Positions 49,277 through 57,283 of a DNA stretch of 64,000 nt are shown one piece after another. The translations under genes and the position numbers were made by a program. Below the pieces are notes generated by a model, which saw only the letters and a program-made list of their open reading frames with translations, did no database searches and was not told the DNA's origin. The first letter of the stretch is position 1; the number at the start of each line of letters is the position of its first letter. This stretch comes from CAZECR01 sp964510495 (GTDB lineage: Bacteria > Patescibacteriota > Patescibacteriia > Magasanikbacterales > GWA2-37-8). Location: contig CAZECR010000001.1 in the NCBI GenBank assembly GCA_964510495.1, positions 1 through 64,000 on the forward strand. Reading direction: 5' to 3'.

Positions 49277-51286
49277 CTAGGCGGAGGCCTTGATCTCGCT
49301 GAAGAGGCGCTTCGCGGCTCCGCTCAGGTAGTGCATGAAGAGACCGGCGAGTGCGAGCATGAGCGCCATGGACGTCCAGGAGGCGATGTGATCGAGCCGA
49401 GCAGGGATCGCGGTCAGTGGAAGTGGTACCTTGAAGGCCACCGCACCCGATTGGAAGATACCGACCACGACTTCACCCGCGATGATCACCGCGGCTGGAG
49501 CTGCGATGAGCGCTTCGAGACCGGTCTCATAGGTGCGCCGCGGGGTGGGGAGCATGCTTTCTTCGAGGGTTTGCGTCTCTTCGTTGGCGTCGTCGACGCC
49601 CGGCACGATCGGCAGTTCGTTCTTCTTCACATTCAGCTTCTTCACTGCCCAGTAGGCGATGAGTCCACCGATTGCGATGGGGATGGTCGCCGAGATGCCG
49701 AGGTAGATGCCGACGGCGACAGCCATCGGCGAGAGGCGGAAGGGTGGATTCTTGCGAGTGCGGAGGAAGATGTCCGCTGCGGCGAGTAGGGCACCGAGGA
49801 TCATGCCCTTCAGGATCATGTCGCCGAAGGGCAAGGGTTTCCCTTGAAGCCAGGCGAGGAATGCCTCGACCAGTTCCTTGAAGAGGCCGGCTTGAGGCGC
49901 CTCAAGACCCACCCCGATGCCCCGCGTGTGGTGCAGGCTCATGAGGAATGGGTGGAGGATAGGGGCGACACAGACGATGCTGAGGAGCATCGCCCACTGC
50001 TGGCGCCGCGGAGTCGCGCCGAGCATGTAACCGGTCTTGAGGTCCTGGCTCACCGAGCCGGCCGTCGAGGCGGCGCAGCAGATACATCCAGCGACAGCAA
50101 GGAGGATGACGTTCGCGGTCGCGGTGTTCGCAAGGAGCTGCTCACGGAAGATGCCGAGGATGCCGCAAGTTGCGATGAGACCAGTGATAGTCATTCCGCT
50201 TGTTGGCGACGAGGTGCTGCCCACCTGGCCGACGATGTAGCTCGCGACGAGCGACAAGAGACTGCCGATGATGAACACGCCGAGAGCAGCTGTCAGGCTG
50301 AGGAGCAGAGAGTGCGAGATGTCGTAGAAGAGCCAGACGAAGCCGAGAGCACAGATGGTCAGAACACCGACCTGGTGGATGGGTCGCATGTCGTCGTTCT
50401 TGGACGCCTGGGTCTTCTTCTGGTTCGTCTGCTGGCCCCGCGAGCGAAGCTTGCTCCGGACGATGCCGCCAACGATCCAGACGAGTGAGTAGAAGGCGGC
50501 GACGACCATGACTCCGATGCCGAAGAATTTGGACATGCGCTTCAGGTCAGTTGCTGTGCTGAAGTCCGGGTGCCAGGCTGCATAGGCAGGCCACGAGATC
50601 AGACTGATCACGCCGCCTGACAGCATGAGGAGAGCTGCATTCGTGCCGATCAACATGCCGACAGCGAGGAGAGCGAGGGAGATGGTGCTCTTCAGGCTGA
50701 AGAGCTCCTGGGTCCTGCCGCCGGCGACTAGGCGCTTCACCGTGTACAGCGTGCTTTTCTCAGGCACGATACCCACGATGACATTGAGAGCGCTCATGGC
50801 CGCTCCGATGAGGGTCGCGATCACGAGCGTCAACGTGTTGATCTTACCCGTCTTGGTGAGGACCTGGAGGAGGCGGGCGCAGGCACGCCCTTCTGGGTAG
50901 CGGAGCTCACGGTCACGCTCGACGATCAGGATCGGCCTGATCCAGATCATGGAGACAACGCCGAGACTGCCACCGAAAGCGGCGACACCAGCGACGTGGT
51001 ACCAAGGGATCGAACCCTTGCTAGCTCCGATCAGGAGCGCTGGCATTGTGAAGATAACACCGGCGGAGATACTCTCGCCGGCGCTAGCGACGGTTTGCAC
51101 TGTGTTGTGTTGGAGGAGGTTGCCTCGCCGCATGAAGATGAACGACAGCACCGCGGCGGGGATGCTGGCGCTCAAGGTCTGGCCAGCGCTGAGCCCCACG
51201 TACATCGTGCTCACGGCGAAGAACGCTGAGAGCACAACGCCGAAGAGCAGCTCACGCAGACCCCATTCTCTCTGAGATTGTTGCAT
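49277..51286 (-). CDS. OPT-family oligopeptide transporter 2
   Basis: A 669-aa transporter with about 14-16 TM segments and the family markers LREL-FGVVLSAFFAVSTMYVGLSAGQTLSASIP, GNLLQHNTVQTVASAGESISAGVIFTMPAL, ELRYPEGRACARLLQV and GYMLGATPRRQQWAML. It opens more canonically than OPT1. The ATG at 51286 has a weak GAGGG upstream. It is GC-rich with C-ending codons, unlike the core genes. OPT transporters are unexpected in streamlined CPR genomes and suggest peptide scavenging. It has an inverted repeat upstream and probably its own transcript, because terminator signals separate it from OPT1. Confidence 0.85.
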   Translation of the reverse strand: MQQSQREWGLRELLFGVVLSAFFAVSTMYVGLSAGQTLSASIPAAVLSFIFMRRGNLLQHNTVQTVASAGESISAGVIFTMPALLIGASKGSIPWYHVAGVAAFGGSLGVVSMIWIRPILIVERDRELRYPEGRACARLLQVLTKTGKINTLTLVIATLIGAAMSALNVIVGIVPEKSTLYTVKRLVAGGRTQELFSLKSTISLALLAVGMLIGTNAALLMLSGGVISLISWPAYAAWHPDFSTATDLKRMSKFFGIGVMVVAAFYSLVWIVGGIVRSKLRSRGQQTNQKKTQASKNDDMRPIHQVGVLTICALGFVWLFYDISHSLLLSLTAALGVFIIGSLLSLVASYIVGQVGSTSSPTSGMTITGLIATCGILGIFREQLLANTATANVILLAVAGCICCAASTAGSVSQDLKTGYMLGATPRRQQWAMLLSIVCVAPILHPFLMSLHHTRGIGVGLEAPQAGLFKELVEAFLAWLQGKPLPFGDMILKGMILGALLAAADIFLRTRKNPPFRLSPMAVAVGIYLGISATIPIAIGGLIAYWAVKKLNVKKNELPIVPGVDDANEETQTLEESMLPTPRRTYETGLEALIAAPAAVIIAGEVVVGIFQSGAVAFKVPLPLTAIPARLDHIASWTSMALMLALAGLFMHYLSGAAKRLFSEIKASA

Positions 51287-51365
51287 GGTTCCCTCGTTTT
51301 GCTTCGTTTTCGCTAGAATCGTTGTGACGGACCGTGCGCCAAATTTTTCTCCTATTATTTGTTTG

Positions 51366-51420
51366 CTAAGAGATCGAATAGGGATTATATAATTTATAAA
51401 AACACTATTCGATCTCTTAG
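51366..51420. repeat. Perfect 16-bp inverted repeat upstream of OPT2
   Basis: CTAAGAGATCGAATAG (51366-51381) and CTATTCGATCTCTTAG (51405-51420) are perfectly complementary. The 23-bp AT-rich spacer contains TATAAT-like sequence. It lies about 80 bp before the OPT2 start, upstream of its likely promoter, so it may be an operator, a transcript hairpin, or a mobile-element relic. There is no flanking target duplication. Confidence 0.85.
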
Positions 51421-51613
51421 TTTAAGAAGGTTTATAGTAAGTATTCACTTGTCAAAGATCATTTTATTTTAAAAAATGCTGATGCGCATTGCAAATCAGC
51501 ATTATGTGAACATATCATAAAAAATGATGAAAGTCAATGCTTCATAAGCCGTGGATCGAGTGGTAAGCCTTTTGTAAAAAATAAGGATAATTGTAAATAT
51601 TTTTTCAAAACTA
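51421..51613 (-). other. Intergenic region with a minus-strand terminator
   Basis: No ORF is seen. AATGCTGAT/ATCAGCATT (51474-51502) forms a hairpin followed by TTTTTTAAAA on the minus strand. It would stop transcription coming from the right before OPT2; no minus-strand gene lies immediately upstream, so the source transcript is unclear (a small RNA or antisense leader). Confidence 0.5.
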
Positions 51614-51656
51614 TTGACCGTTATGCTGTTGTAGCGTACCACATAAGCATAGGAGG
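51614..51656 (+). promoter_or_regulatory. Promoter and ribosome site of the 55-aa secreted protein
   Basis: TTGACC (51614-51619), 17 bp, TACCAC (51637-51642), then AGGAGG (51651-51656), 8 nt before the ATG. Confidence 0.65.
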
Positions 51657-51664
51657 TCCCCGCC

Positions 51665-51832
51665 ATGACGATGATCCGTACCCTCAGTATCTTTGCTGCC
51701 CTCAAGCTCTTCTTCACGTTCACCTCGGCGTTCGCCGCCGACAACCTCGAGGCCAAGGCCAGGGCAAAGGCTGCTGCCGAGAAAGCCAAGGAGAGTGCTG
51801 CCGCGAAGGACAAAAAGAGCGACAAGAAGTAG
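51665..51832 (+). CDS. Small secreted Lys/Ala-rich protein (55 aa)
   Basis: A 55-aa protein with a signal peptide (MTMIRTLSIFAALKLFFTFTSAFA, cleavage after about residue 24) and a 31-residue mature part made of Ala, Lys, Glu and Asp (ADNLEAKARAKAAAEKAKES.., ending KKSDKK), probably one charged helix. The perfect AGGAGG and the promoter upstream support expression, and a strong terminator follows at 51906. It is one of three small exported proteins within 1.6 kb. No family is recognised. Confidence 0.75.
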   Translation: MTMIRTLSIFAALKLFFTFTSAFAADNLEAKARAKAAAEKAKESAAAKDKKSDKK

Positions 51833-51903
51833 CTCTCGCCACTTCGTAATCGTCTGTTTGGACGCAAGAATTACCGGTACGTTTGACGCTCGTCGGGCGT
51901 ACT

Positions 51904-51934
51904 CTCAAGAGCTCTTACTTAAGAGCTCTTTTAG
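51904..51934 (+). terminator. Terminator after the 55-aa secreted protein
   Basis: An AAGAGCTCTT/AAGAGCTCTT stem with an ACTT loop, followed by TTTTA. Confidence 0.8.
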
Positions 51935-51952
51935 TTTTAAGTGTCGCCGTCC

Positions 51953-51981
51953 TTGCTCGTAAAACTATTTTTCACTATACT
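51953..51981 (+). promoter_or_regulatory. Promoter of the Tat-exported gene (leaderless)
   Basis: TTGCTC (51953-51958), 17 bp, TATACT (51976-51981). The ATG is 9 nt after the -10, with no room for a ribosome site. Confidence 0.7.
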
Positions 51982-51990
51982 ACGTCTACT

Positions 51991-52587
51991 ATGTCAGAAA
52001 AATCATTCATATCTCGTCGTGAATTTCTCCGTCTCGGTGTGGCGGCAGCAGGCGCTGCAGCCTTATCCCAGTTAGAAAGCGATCAGGCACCGCGTGAAAT
52101 TTTTGTAGCAGAAAAATATAAAAATTTTCAGCTGGAAGGTGAACAAATTTTTATCCAAAAAATTAAAACCGCTCTCGAGCTGCTTGGCACGACCGGCATA
52201 CTAGAAATTGATGTTGAGCCCTATATTAAGACTATTCGTCAATTAGGAGTGAGTGATGAAAGGGGGACGGGAGTCTATCCGTTACAAAACCAAACCGCTT
52301 TTATCGATCGAGCAGACTGGGAACGTGCAACTGAGTGGTTGGCATCAATTGTTGCGCACGAGGCGCGGCATATGGAATTGTTTGTCGCTGCAAATGGTCA
52401 GGTGGGGGAAGAGCGTGTTGGTAATACGCATGTTTCGGACGCAGCGTGGCGAGTGGGCCCAGGAGAAATTGGGGCGTGCGAAAAACAGATCGAAGTTTTG
52501 AAATTATTACACGCTGAAGAATCAGAAATAATTCGCATGAAAAAGCATTTGGAAAATTTAAAGAAAAAATGGGCAGAAGAAAAATAA
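51991..52587 (+). CDS. Tat-exported protein with an HExxH motif
   Basis: A 198-aa protein with a twin-arginine signal (SRREFLRLGVAAAGAAALSQ, residues 9-28), so it is exported folded. The mature part is helical and contains H-E-A-R-H near residue 120 (SIVAHEARHMELF), the HExxH zinc-metallopeptidase pattern, after a helix of the sort seen in such enzymes. A third ligand is not obvious; a Glu or His about 20-30 residues later is possible (GEERVGNTHVSD). The C-terminus is a charged coiled coil. It might be a cell-wall or peptide hydrolase, but no family is recognised. Confidence 0.6.
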   Translation: MSEKSFISRREFLRLGVAAAGAAALSQLESDQAPREIFVAEKYKNFQLEGEQIFIQKIKTALELLGTTGILEIDVEPYIKTIRQLGVSDERGTGVYPLQNQTAFIDRADWERATEWLASIVAHEARHMELFVAANGQVGEERVGNTHVSDAAWRVGPGEIGACEKQIEVLKLLHAEESEIIRMKKHLENLKKKWAEEK

Positions 52588-52617
52588 AAAAGAACCTGGG
52601 AATCAGGTTCTTTTTTA
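52588..52617 (+). terminator. Terminator after the Tat-exported gene
   Basis: AGAACCTG/CAGGTTCT with a T run. Confidence 0.85.
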
Positions 52618-52732
52618 AATTTCTCAAGTATTTTCAAAAAAATAACTAAGAAATGAAGGCCGGAAATTCGCTGGTGCGTTTTCCGACCTGGGCGCTGTTA
52701 GGTTGTGCGCCGAGACGGGCGTCGAGGCCCGG

Positions 52733-52981
52733 CTACTGCTTGTCGCCAGCCTTCCAGCTGGCGCCGGGGCTGCCGGAGCACCCGCTGCCCTTCGTGCCGC
52801 TCGAGCCGGCCTTGTCGCCGGAGGACTTGGCGCCGCCATCGGGCTTGGCGGTCGTCGTGGTCGTGGTCTTGGGCTTGTCCGCGGCCTTGGCGGACTTGAT
52901 GAAGCTGTCGCCGCCCACGCTGCCGGCGAGGCTGAGGGCCGCGATGAGACAGAGGGCGGAACGCTTGGTGCTGGTCATCAT
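52733..52981 (-). CDS. Small secreted Ser/Thr/Gly-rich protein (82 aa)
   Basis: An 82-aa protein with a signal peptide (TKRSALCLIAALSLAGSVGG, cleavage about residue 25-34) and a low-complexity mature part, AADKPKTTTTTTAKPDGG.., ending in GSGCSGSPGASWKAGDKQ with a single Cys. AAGGAG lies 8 nt before the ATG. Promoter on the minus strand: TTGACG (53056-53051), 17 bp, TAGTTT (53033-53028). It looks like a stalk or linker type of surface peptide. No family is recognised. Confidence 0.68.
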   Translation of the reverse strand: MMTSTKRSALCLIAALSLAGSVGGDSFIKSAKAADKPKTTTTTTAKPDGGAKSSGDKAGSSGTKGSGCSGSPGASWKAGDKQ

Positions 52982-53107
52982 GGTGCTTCTCCTTCCAGAG
53001 GCTTATGTGCCCTTGGTTGTAGTAATGAAACTAACAAAAAAATACCCCTTCGTCAAGGTGGCAGGCTAGAACGGGTTTCGTCCTATGTGGTGGACTTGTA
53101 GCAGGAG

Positions 53108-53136
53108 TTGACGGTTCCGATTAAAAATGTTTAGCT
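53108..53136 (+). promoter_or_regulatory. Promoter of the 42-aa ORF
   Basis: TTGACG (53108-53113), 17 bp, TTAGCT (53131-53136), with GGAGGTG (53143-53149) before the ATG at 53154. Confidence 0.6.
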
Positions 53137-53153
53137 GCCACTGGAGGTGCTCC

Positions 53154-53282
53154 ATGCCGAGAAGTTTGTTGGCAGTGGTTGTTCTATCCGCCCGTCTGTT
53201 CGTTGGTGTTGCGAACGCCGACACGAACGACATCCCGGAGTGTGTGCGCGTGCCCACACTCTTCTTCTTTTTTATAGTATAA
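53154..53282 (+). pseudogene. Secreted-protein cassette cut short (signal peptide then terminator)
   Basis: A promoter, ribosome site and ATG open a good signal peptide (PRSLLAVVVLSARLFVGVANA), but after about ten mature residues (DTNDIPECVR) the frame runs into a GAGTGTG/CACACTC hairpin with a T-rich tail (53238-53274), reading PTLFFFFIV before the stop. A coding end made by a terminator suggests a deletion that joined the start of an exported gene to its terminator, or a degenerate gene. It could still make a 42-aa peptide. Confidence 0.5.
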
Positions 53283-53324
53283 CGAAGCTGAGAGAAGGGC
53301 TTGTAGGACTAGTATGTGAGTATA

Positions 53325-53346
53325 AAAAAACCGCCAAATGGCGGTA
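53325..53346 (-). terminator. Terminator of the 62-aa gene
   Basis: On the minus strand CCGCC/GGCGG is followed by TTTTTTT. Confidence 0.75.
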
Positions 53347-53355
53347 GTTGAATTT

Positions 53356-53544
53356 TTATTTTGGGGATTCAGTCTTAGGGTTCATTCCCGCTATCTTTTC
53401 TTGCAATGCGGCAATTTCATTTTGCGTATCGGCAGTGAGCTGAGTGAGGTCAGGTTTAGGCAAGGCAATAATAACCTCTGGTGCAGGCTCAGCAGGCCGT
53501 CTAAAGTCCTGTTTATTTTGCTCTGTTGGGCCTCTTTCGAGCAT
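53356..53544 (-). CDS. Small acidic/helical protein of unknown function (62 aa)
   Basis: A 62-aa protein (MLERGPTEQNKQDFRRPAEPAPEV.., then a helix QLTADTQNEIAALQEKIAGM). There is no signal peptide. The start at 53544 is chosen because a promoter, TTGACA-17-TACTAT (about 53600 to 53573 on the minus strand), sits within the longer frame. It is just upstream of, and divergent from, uvrA. No family is recognised. Confidence 0.55.
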   Translation of the reverse strand: MLERGPTEQNKQDFRRPAEPAPEVIIALPKPDLTQLTADTQNEIAALQEKIAGMNPKTESPK

Positions 53545-53717
53545 AGAGTAAAAGTAGACACGGTACAAGTATATAGTAGCACAAAAACCGGGTTTTGTCA
53601 AGTCAATTTTTGGCTTAATTGACAAACAAAATTTCCTCCCGTACACTAACTATAAGGTTCTTTTTCTTTTTCTAAGCTTTGTTTTGACCTGGTTACACGG
53701 GTCTTTTTGTCATTTAT

Positions 53718-56357
53718 ATGCAAGATAAAATTGTTATTAAGGGTGCCCGTGAGCATAATCTCAAAAATATCACGCTCGAATTGCCGCGCAACAAAATGAT
53801 TGCGTTTACTGGTCTGTCGGGATCAGGTAAATCGAGCCTGGCATTTGATACCATCTTTGCCGAAGGGCAGCGTCGGTATATTGAAAGTCTTTCCGCCTAT
53901 GCCCGTCAATTTTTGGGCGGTATGCAAAAACCGGACGTTGACGAGATCGAAGGGTTGTCACCGGCTATTTCGATTGACCAAAAAGCACATAGTGCTAACC
54001 CACGTTCGACCGTAGCAACGATCACGGAGATTTATGATTATCTACGTGTTATGTTTGCGCGCGTGGGGAATCCGTACTGTCCCGTGTGTGGTACCAGAAT
54101 CGAAAAGATGACGGTAGACCAGATGATCGATCGCATTATTACCGAAACAAAATCTCAAAATGAAAAAACGAAAAAGATTAAAGTAGAAGAAAATCATCTG
54201 ACGATTTTTTCACCTGTCGTACGGGGCCGCAAAGGGGAGTATTACCAGATGCTCTACGATTTGTACAACTCGGGATTTTTGGAAGTGCGCGTGGACGGCG
54301 CAATTAAAAGTTTGCGCGAACGAGTGCTCTTGTCAAAAAATAATAAACATACGATCGAAGTTGTGGTAGATAAAATTCCGCTCGTTAAAAAATGGGGCGA
54401 TGACGATTTGCTGCGTTTAACGGAAGCAGTGAATAAAGCAGTCGATTTGTCGAACGGTCTTGCAACCATCAACTATCCGGGACAAGCTGAACACGTGTAC
54501 AGTACCGAGTACTCTTGCCCGAACGATGGTTTTAGTTTTCCAGAAATCGAGCCGCGCTTGTTTAGTTTTAACAGCCCCTATGGCTACTGCGAAGCCTGCA
54601 CCGGACTTGGTACTAAAGAATTATTCAGCACCGAAATTTGCGATGTGTGTGAAGGGAAGCGCCTTAATAAAACAGCGCTCAGTGTGCGCGTAGCTGAAAA
54701 AAATATTTGGGAAGTAACCAGCCTCACGATTGGTGAAGCCCGTGAATTTTTTGCGGAAGTAGAATTATCGCTCGATGCTAAAACTGTTGAGATTGCTGGT
54801 GCAGTGTTCAGAGAAATTAGCAATCGTTTGCAATTCATGTTTAATGTGGGTTTGTATTATCTTAATTTAAATCGCAAAGCCGGAACATTGTCGGGTGGCG
54901 AGGCGCAGCGTATTCGTTTGGCCTCGCAAGTAGGTACTCGCCTCGTCGGCGCGCTCTACGTGCTCGATGAGCCGACTATTGGGCTGCATCAAAAAGATAA
55001 CGATCAATTAGTAAAAACACTCCGGAGTCTTTGTGATATTGGTAACACCATTATTGTTGTTGAACATGACGAAGATACAATTCTCGTCAGTGATTGGATT
55101 GTGGATATTGGCCCGGCAGCGGGTAAGCACGGGGGTGAAGTTGTGTATTCAGGCCCACTCGGAAAATTGCTGCAAGGAAAACAAATTGCTACGGGCGCAA
55201 TCAGTCAAACTGCCAAACGCAAGGCTGCAACCGTGGTGGAAGAAAATGAAACCTGGGGCTGCAAGGTTTTGGGTGATCCTAAAAAATCAATCACGGGAAA
55301 ATATTTACGTGGCGACCTTAAAATTGAAATTCCCGAGAAGCGTCGCAAAGTGGATGCGTCGACCCCAAAAATTAAAATCAAGGGAGCGGAAGAACATAAT
55401 CTCAAAAATATTTCAGTTGAGATTCCACTCCGCCGGTTTGTGTGTTTGACGGGTGTATCAGGATCGGGCAAATCAACGCTTATGAACGATGTGCTCGAAA
55501 AAACGCTGGCAAATCGTTTTTATCACATGAATAAAGAGGTGGGCAAACATAAAGAGATTACGGGTACGGAATACATCGACCGTATGATCGTGATTGATCA
55601 AAGCCCAATCGGGCGTACACCGCGATCGAATCCAGCAACCTATACCAAGGCCTTTGATTTGATTCGTGAATTATTTGCATCAACTGCAGAGTCCAAGCTC
55701 CGCGGTTTCAAAAGTGGGCGGTTTAGTTTCAATGTGCCTGGTGGACGATGCGAGAATTGTGAAGGACGTGGAACCTTGGAAATTGAAATGCATTTCTTGC
55801 CCAGCGTTGAAATCGTCTGCGACGTGTGTAAGGGTAAACGGTTCACCAATGAAATTTTGCAAGTGCAGTACAAAGATAAAAATGTGGCTGAGGTCTTGGC
55901 GATGACGGTTGAAGAAGCCGAAGAATTTTTCCGTGACATTCCGCTTATCAATGATAAATTAAAAATTCTGAACGAAGTTGGTTTGGATTATCTTACGCTC
56001 GGTCAGTCTGCGACTACGCTCTCAGGGGGTGAAGCGCAGCGTATAAAACTTTCCAAAGAATTATCGAAGCACGGTACGACGAAAACATTGTATCTGCTGG
56101 ACGAACCAACAACTGGTTTACATTACGATGATGTTCGTAAACTGGTGGGCGTGCTCGATCGGTTGGTCGGACAGGGTAATACCGTGATGGTTATTGAGCA
56201 CAATCTTGATGTTATCAAATGCGCCGACTGGATTATCGACCTTGGGCCCGAAGGCGGCGACAAGGGTGGTCAGGTAATTGCAACCGGAACACCCGAAGAA
56301 GTATCGATTAAAAAAGGTAGCTTTACGGGTGAGTATTTGAAACGAATGTTGAAGTAA
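53718..56357 (+). CDS. uvrA: UvrABC excision nuclease subunit A
   Basis: An 879-aa DNA-damage sensor with two ABC ATPase modules. Walker A occurs twice (GLSGSGKS about 32-39; GVSGSGKS about 580-587), with signatures LSGGEAQRI in each half and D-box VLDEPT/LLDEPT. Zinc modules are visible as CPVC..., CEACTGLG..CDVCEGKR and CENCEGRG..CDVCKGKR. The length is about 60 residues below the usual 940, from shorter insertion regions rather than lost motifs. It has no Shine-Dalgarno and is followed by a terminator at 56403. Confidence 0.96.
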   Translation: MQDKIVIKGAREHNLKNITLELPRNKMIAFTGLSGSGKSSLAFDTIFAEGQRRYIESLSAYARQFLGGMQKPDVDEIEGLSPAISIDQKAHSANPRSTVATITEIYDYLRVMFARVGNPYCPVCGTRIEKMTVDQMIDRIITETKSQNEKTKKIKVEENHLTIFSPVVRGRKGEYYQMLYDLYNSGFLEVRVDGAIKSLRERVLLSKNNKHTIEVVVDKIPLVKKWGDDDLLRLTEAVNKAVDLSNGLATINYPGQAEHVYSTEYSCPNDGFSFPEIEPRLFSFNSPYGYCEACTGLGTKELFSTEICDVCEGKRLNKTALSVRVAEKNIWEVTSLTIGEAREFFAEVELSLDAKTVEIAGAVFREISNRLQFMFNVGLYYLNLNRKAGTLSGGEAQRIRLASQVGTRLVGALYVLDEPTIGLHQKDNDQLVKTLRSLCDIGNTIIVVEHDEDTILVSDWIVDIGPAAGKHGGEVVYSGPLGKLLQGKQIATGAISQTAKRKAATVVEENETWGCKVLGDPKKSITGKYLRGDLKIEIPEKRRKVDASTPKIKIKGAEEHNLKNISVEIPLRRFVCLTGVSGSGKSTLMNDVLEKTLANRFYHMNKEVGKHKEITGTEYIDRMIVIDQSPIGRTPRSNPATYTKAFDLIRELFASTAESKLRGFKSGRFSFNVPGGRCENCEGRGTLEIEMHFLPSVEIVCDVCKGKRFTNEILQVQYKDKNVAEVLAMTVEEAEEFFRDIPLINDKLKILNEVGLDYLTLGQSATTLSGGEAQRIKLSKELSKHGTTKTLYLLDEPTTGLHYDDVRKLVGVLDRLVGQGNTVMVIEHNLDVIKCADWIIDLGPEGGDKGGQVIATGTPEEVSIKKGSFTGEYLKRMLK

Positions 56358-56402
56358 CTGTTTCGAGCGCACGTTCCAAATTTTTTGGCTGGTAAGCTCG
56401 AC

Positions 56403-56434
56403 GGCTGATGGATTGTACTCCGTCAGCCTTTTTT
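56403..56434 (+). terminator. Terminator after uvrA
   Basis: GGCTGATGG (56403-56411) pairs with CCGTCAGCC (56420-56428) with one G-T pair, then TTTTTT. It abuts the stop codon of the convergent gene at 56433. Confidence 0.8.
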
Positions 56435-56984
56435 AATAATCCTCCGCGTATGAAGGTGCAAAATATTCGAGCTGCAGCTTGAAGGCGGCGAGCGAATGGG
56501 CAACAACGCGGGGTGTAAAGAGCGGTGCGAGTTTTAGTCGCCGGGCGATTTCAGTAGGCGTTAGTTCTTCAAAGTAATGGTAGCGAAGAACTTTTTGCTG
56601 CTGAGGTGTGAGCGTTCCGAGTACGCGCTCGACTAGTTTTTTTATTTCAACATACTTGAGCCTGGCAGTGATTGACTCGGCTGCCAACAGGTCTTCGATC
56701 GAAAAATGCTCTTGTGTGAGTGGTACTGTTTTGAGCAGCGGCTCTTGCGCGATCGGTGCCGGTCCGTAGAGCTTGCACGGAAAGAGATCGGTTATGCTCA
56801 GGCCAAAGGTGTCGGCGATTTTTTGAGCAAGAGTGCGGTAGGTGTACGGCGAATGCCGCAGTTTGATTAGTGCCCGAACCATATTTGGCGAGCAGCAATT
56901 TTCTCGGCTAAAACGTTCAACGGATCGATAGTTTGCGGCAATGAGCTGTCGCAGTAGCGTGTTTTCCGGACGCTGGCGTGCCAT
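56433..56984 (-). CDS. HTH protein with a sigma-70 region 4-like C-terminus
   Basis: A 183-aa DNA-binding protein. The N-terminal approx. 65 residues look like an XRE-type helix-turn-helix (YRSVERFSRENCCSPNMVRALI..AQKIADTFGLSITDLFP). The C-terminal region (about 115-180) reads like sigma region 4: VERVLGTLTPQQQKVLRYHYFEELTPTEIARRLKL followed by a recognition-like helix. There is no region 2, so it is probably a regulator rather than a full sigma factor. The start at 56984 is set by AGGAGG; the promoter is TTGACC-17-TATATC (57046 to 57018). It belongs to the ribosome-site-led class and might regulate it, but this is speculative. Confidence 0.65.
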   Translation of the reverse strand: MARQRPENTLLRQLIAANYRSVERFSRENCCSPNMVRALIKLRHSPYTYRTLAQKIADTFGLSITDLFPCKLYGPAPIAQEPLLKTVPLTQEHFSIEDLLAAESITARLKYVEIKKLVERVLGTLTPQQQKVLRYHYFEELTPTEIARRLKLAPLFTPRVVAHSLAAFKLQLEYFAPSYAEDY

Positions 56985-57088
56985 TGCAGCCTCCTGTAAG
57001 CGTACTAATTTATAAAAGATATACATCATTTTAGAGTTTAGGTCAAGTATTTTTTATCTTATTTTAGCCAAAATATGCCTTTGGTATC

Positions 57089-57150
57089 TTGACAAATCCT
57101 ATATAATGTGCTATGCTGTGGCATCTTCTGCCTGCGCAGAGGATTTTTTT
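57089..57150 (+). promoter_or_regulatory. Promoter and 5'-terminal hairpin of the lipoprotein gene
   Basis: TTGACA (57089-57094), 17 bp, TATGCT (57112-57117). At the likely start, ATCTTCTGC/GCAGAGGAT (57123-57144) is followed by TTTTTTT, so a terminator-like hairpin sits in the first 25 nt of an approx. 160-nt leader. It could be an attenuator or a 5' stabiliser. Confidence 0.6.
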
Positions 57151-57283
57151 ATTTAAAACGTTCTTTACTACATGTTTCTTGGCGGTGAAAAAGGCGTTCT
57201 GTGCCTTGTTTTCCGCTAAGAAACCCTTTGCTCTGATCCGCCGTGCGTCGGATACGCATGTTTCTGTTCCAGGAGTACAGCAT

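Noticed and set aside
49190..50488. Plus-strand frames over OPT2 (199 and 214 aa)
   Set aside because: Antisense shadows of OPT2, rich in Asp/Glu/Arg/His, with no start signals.
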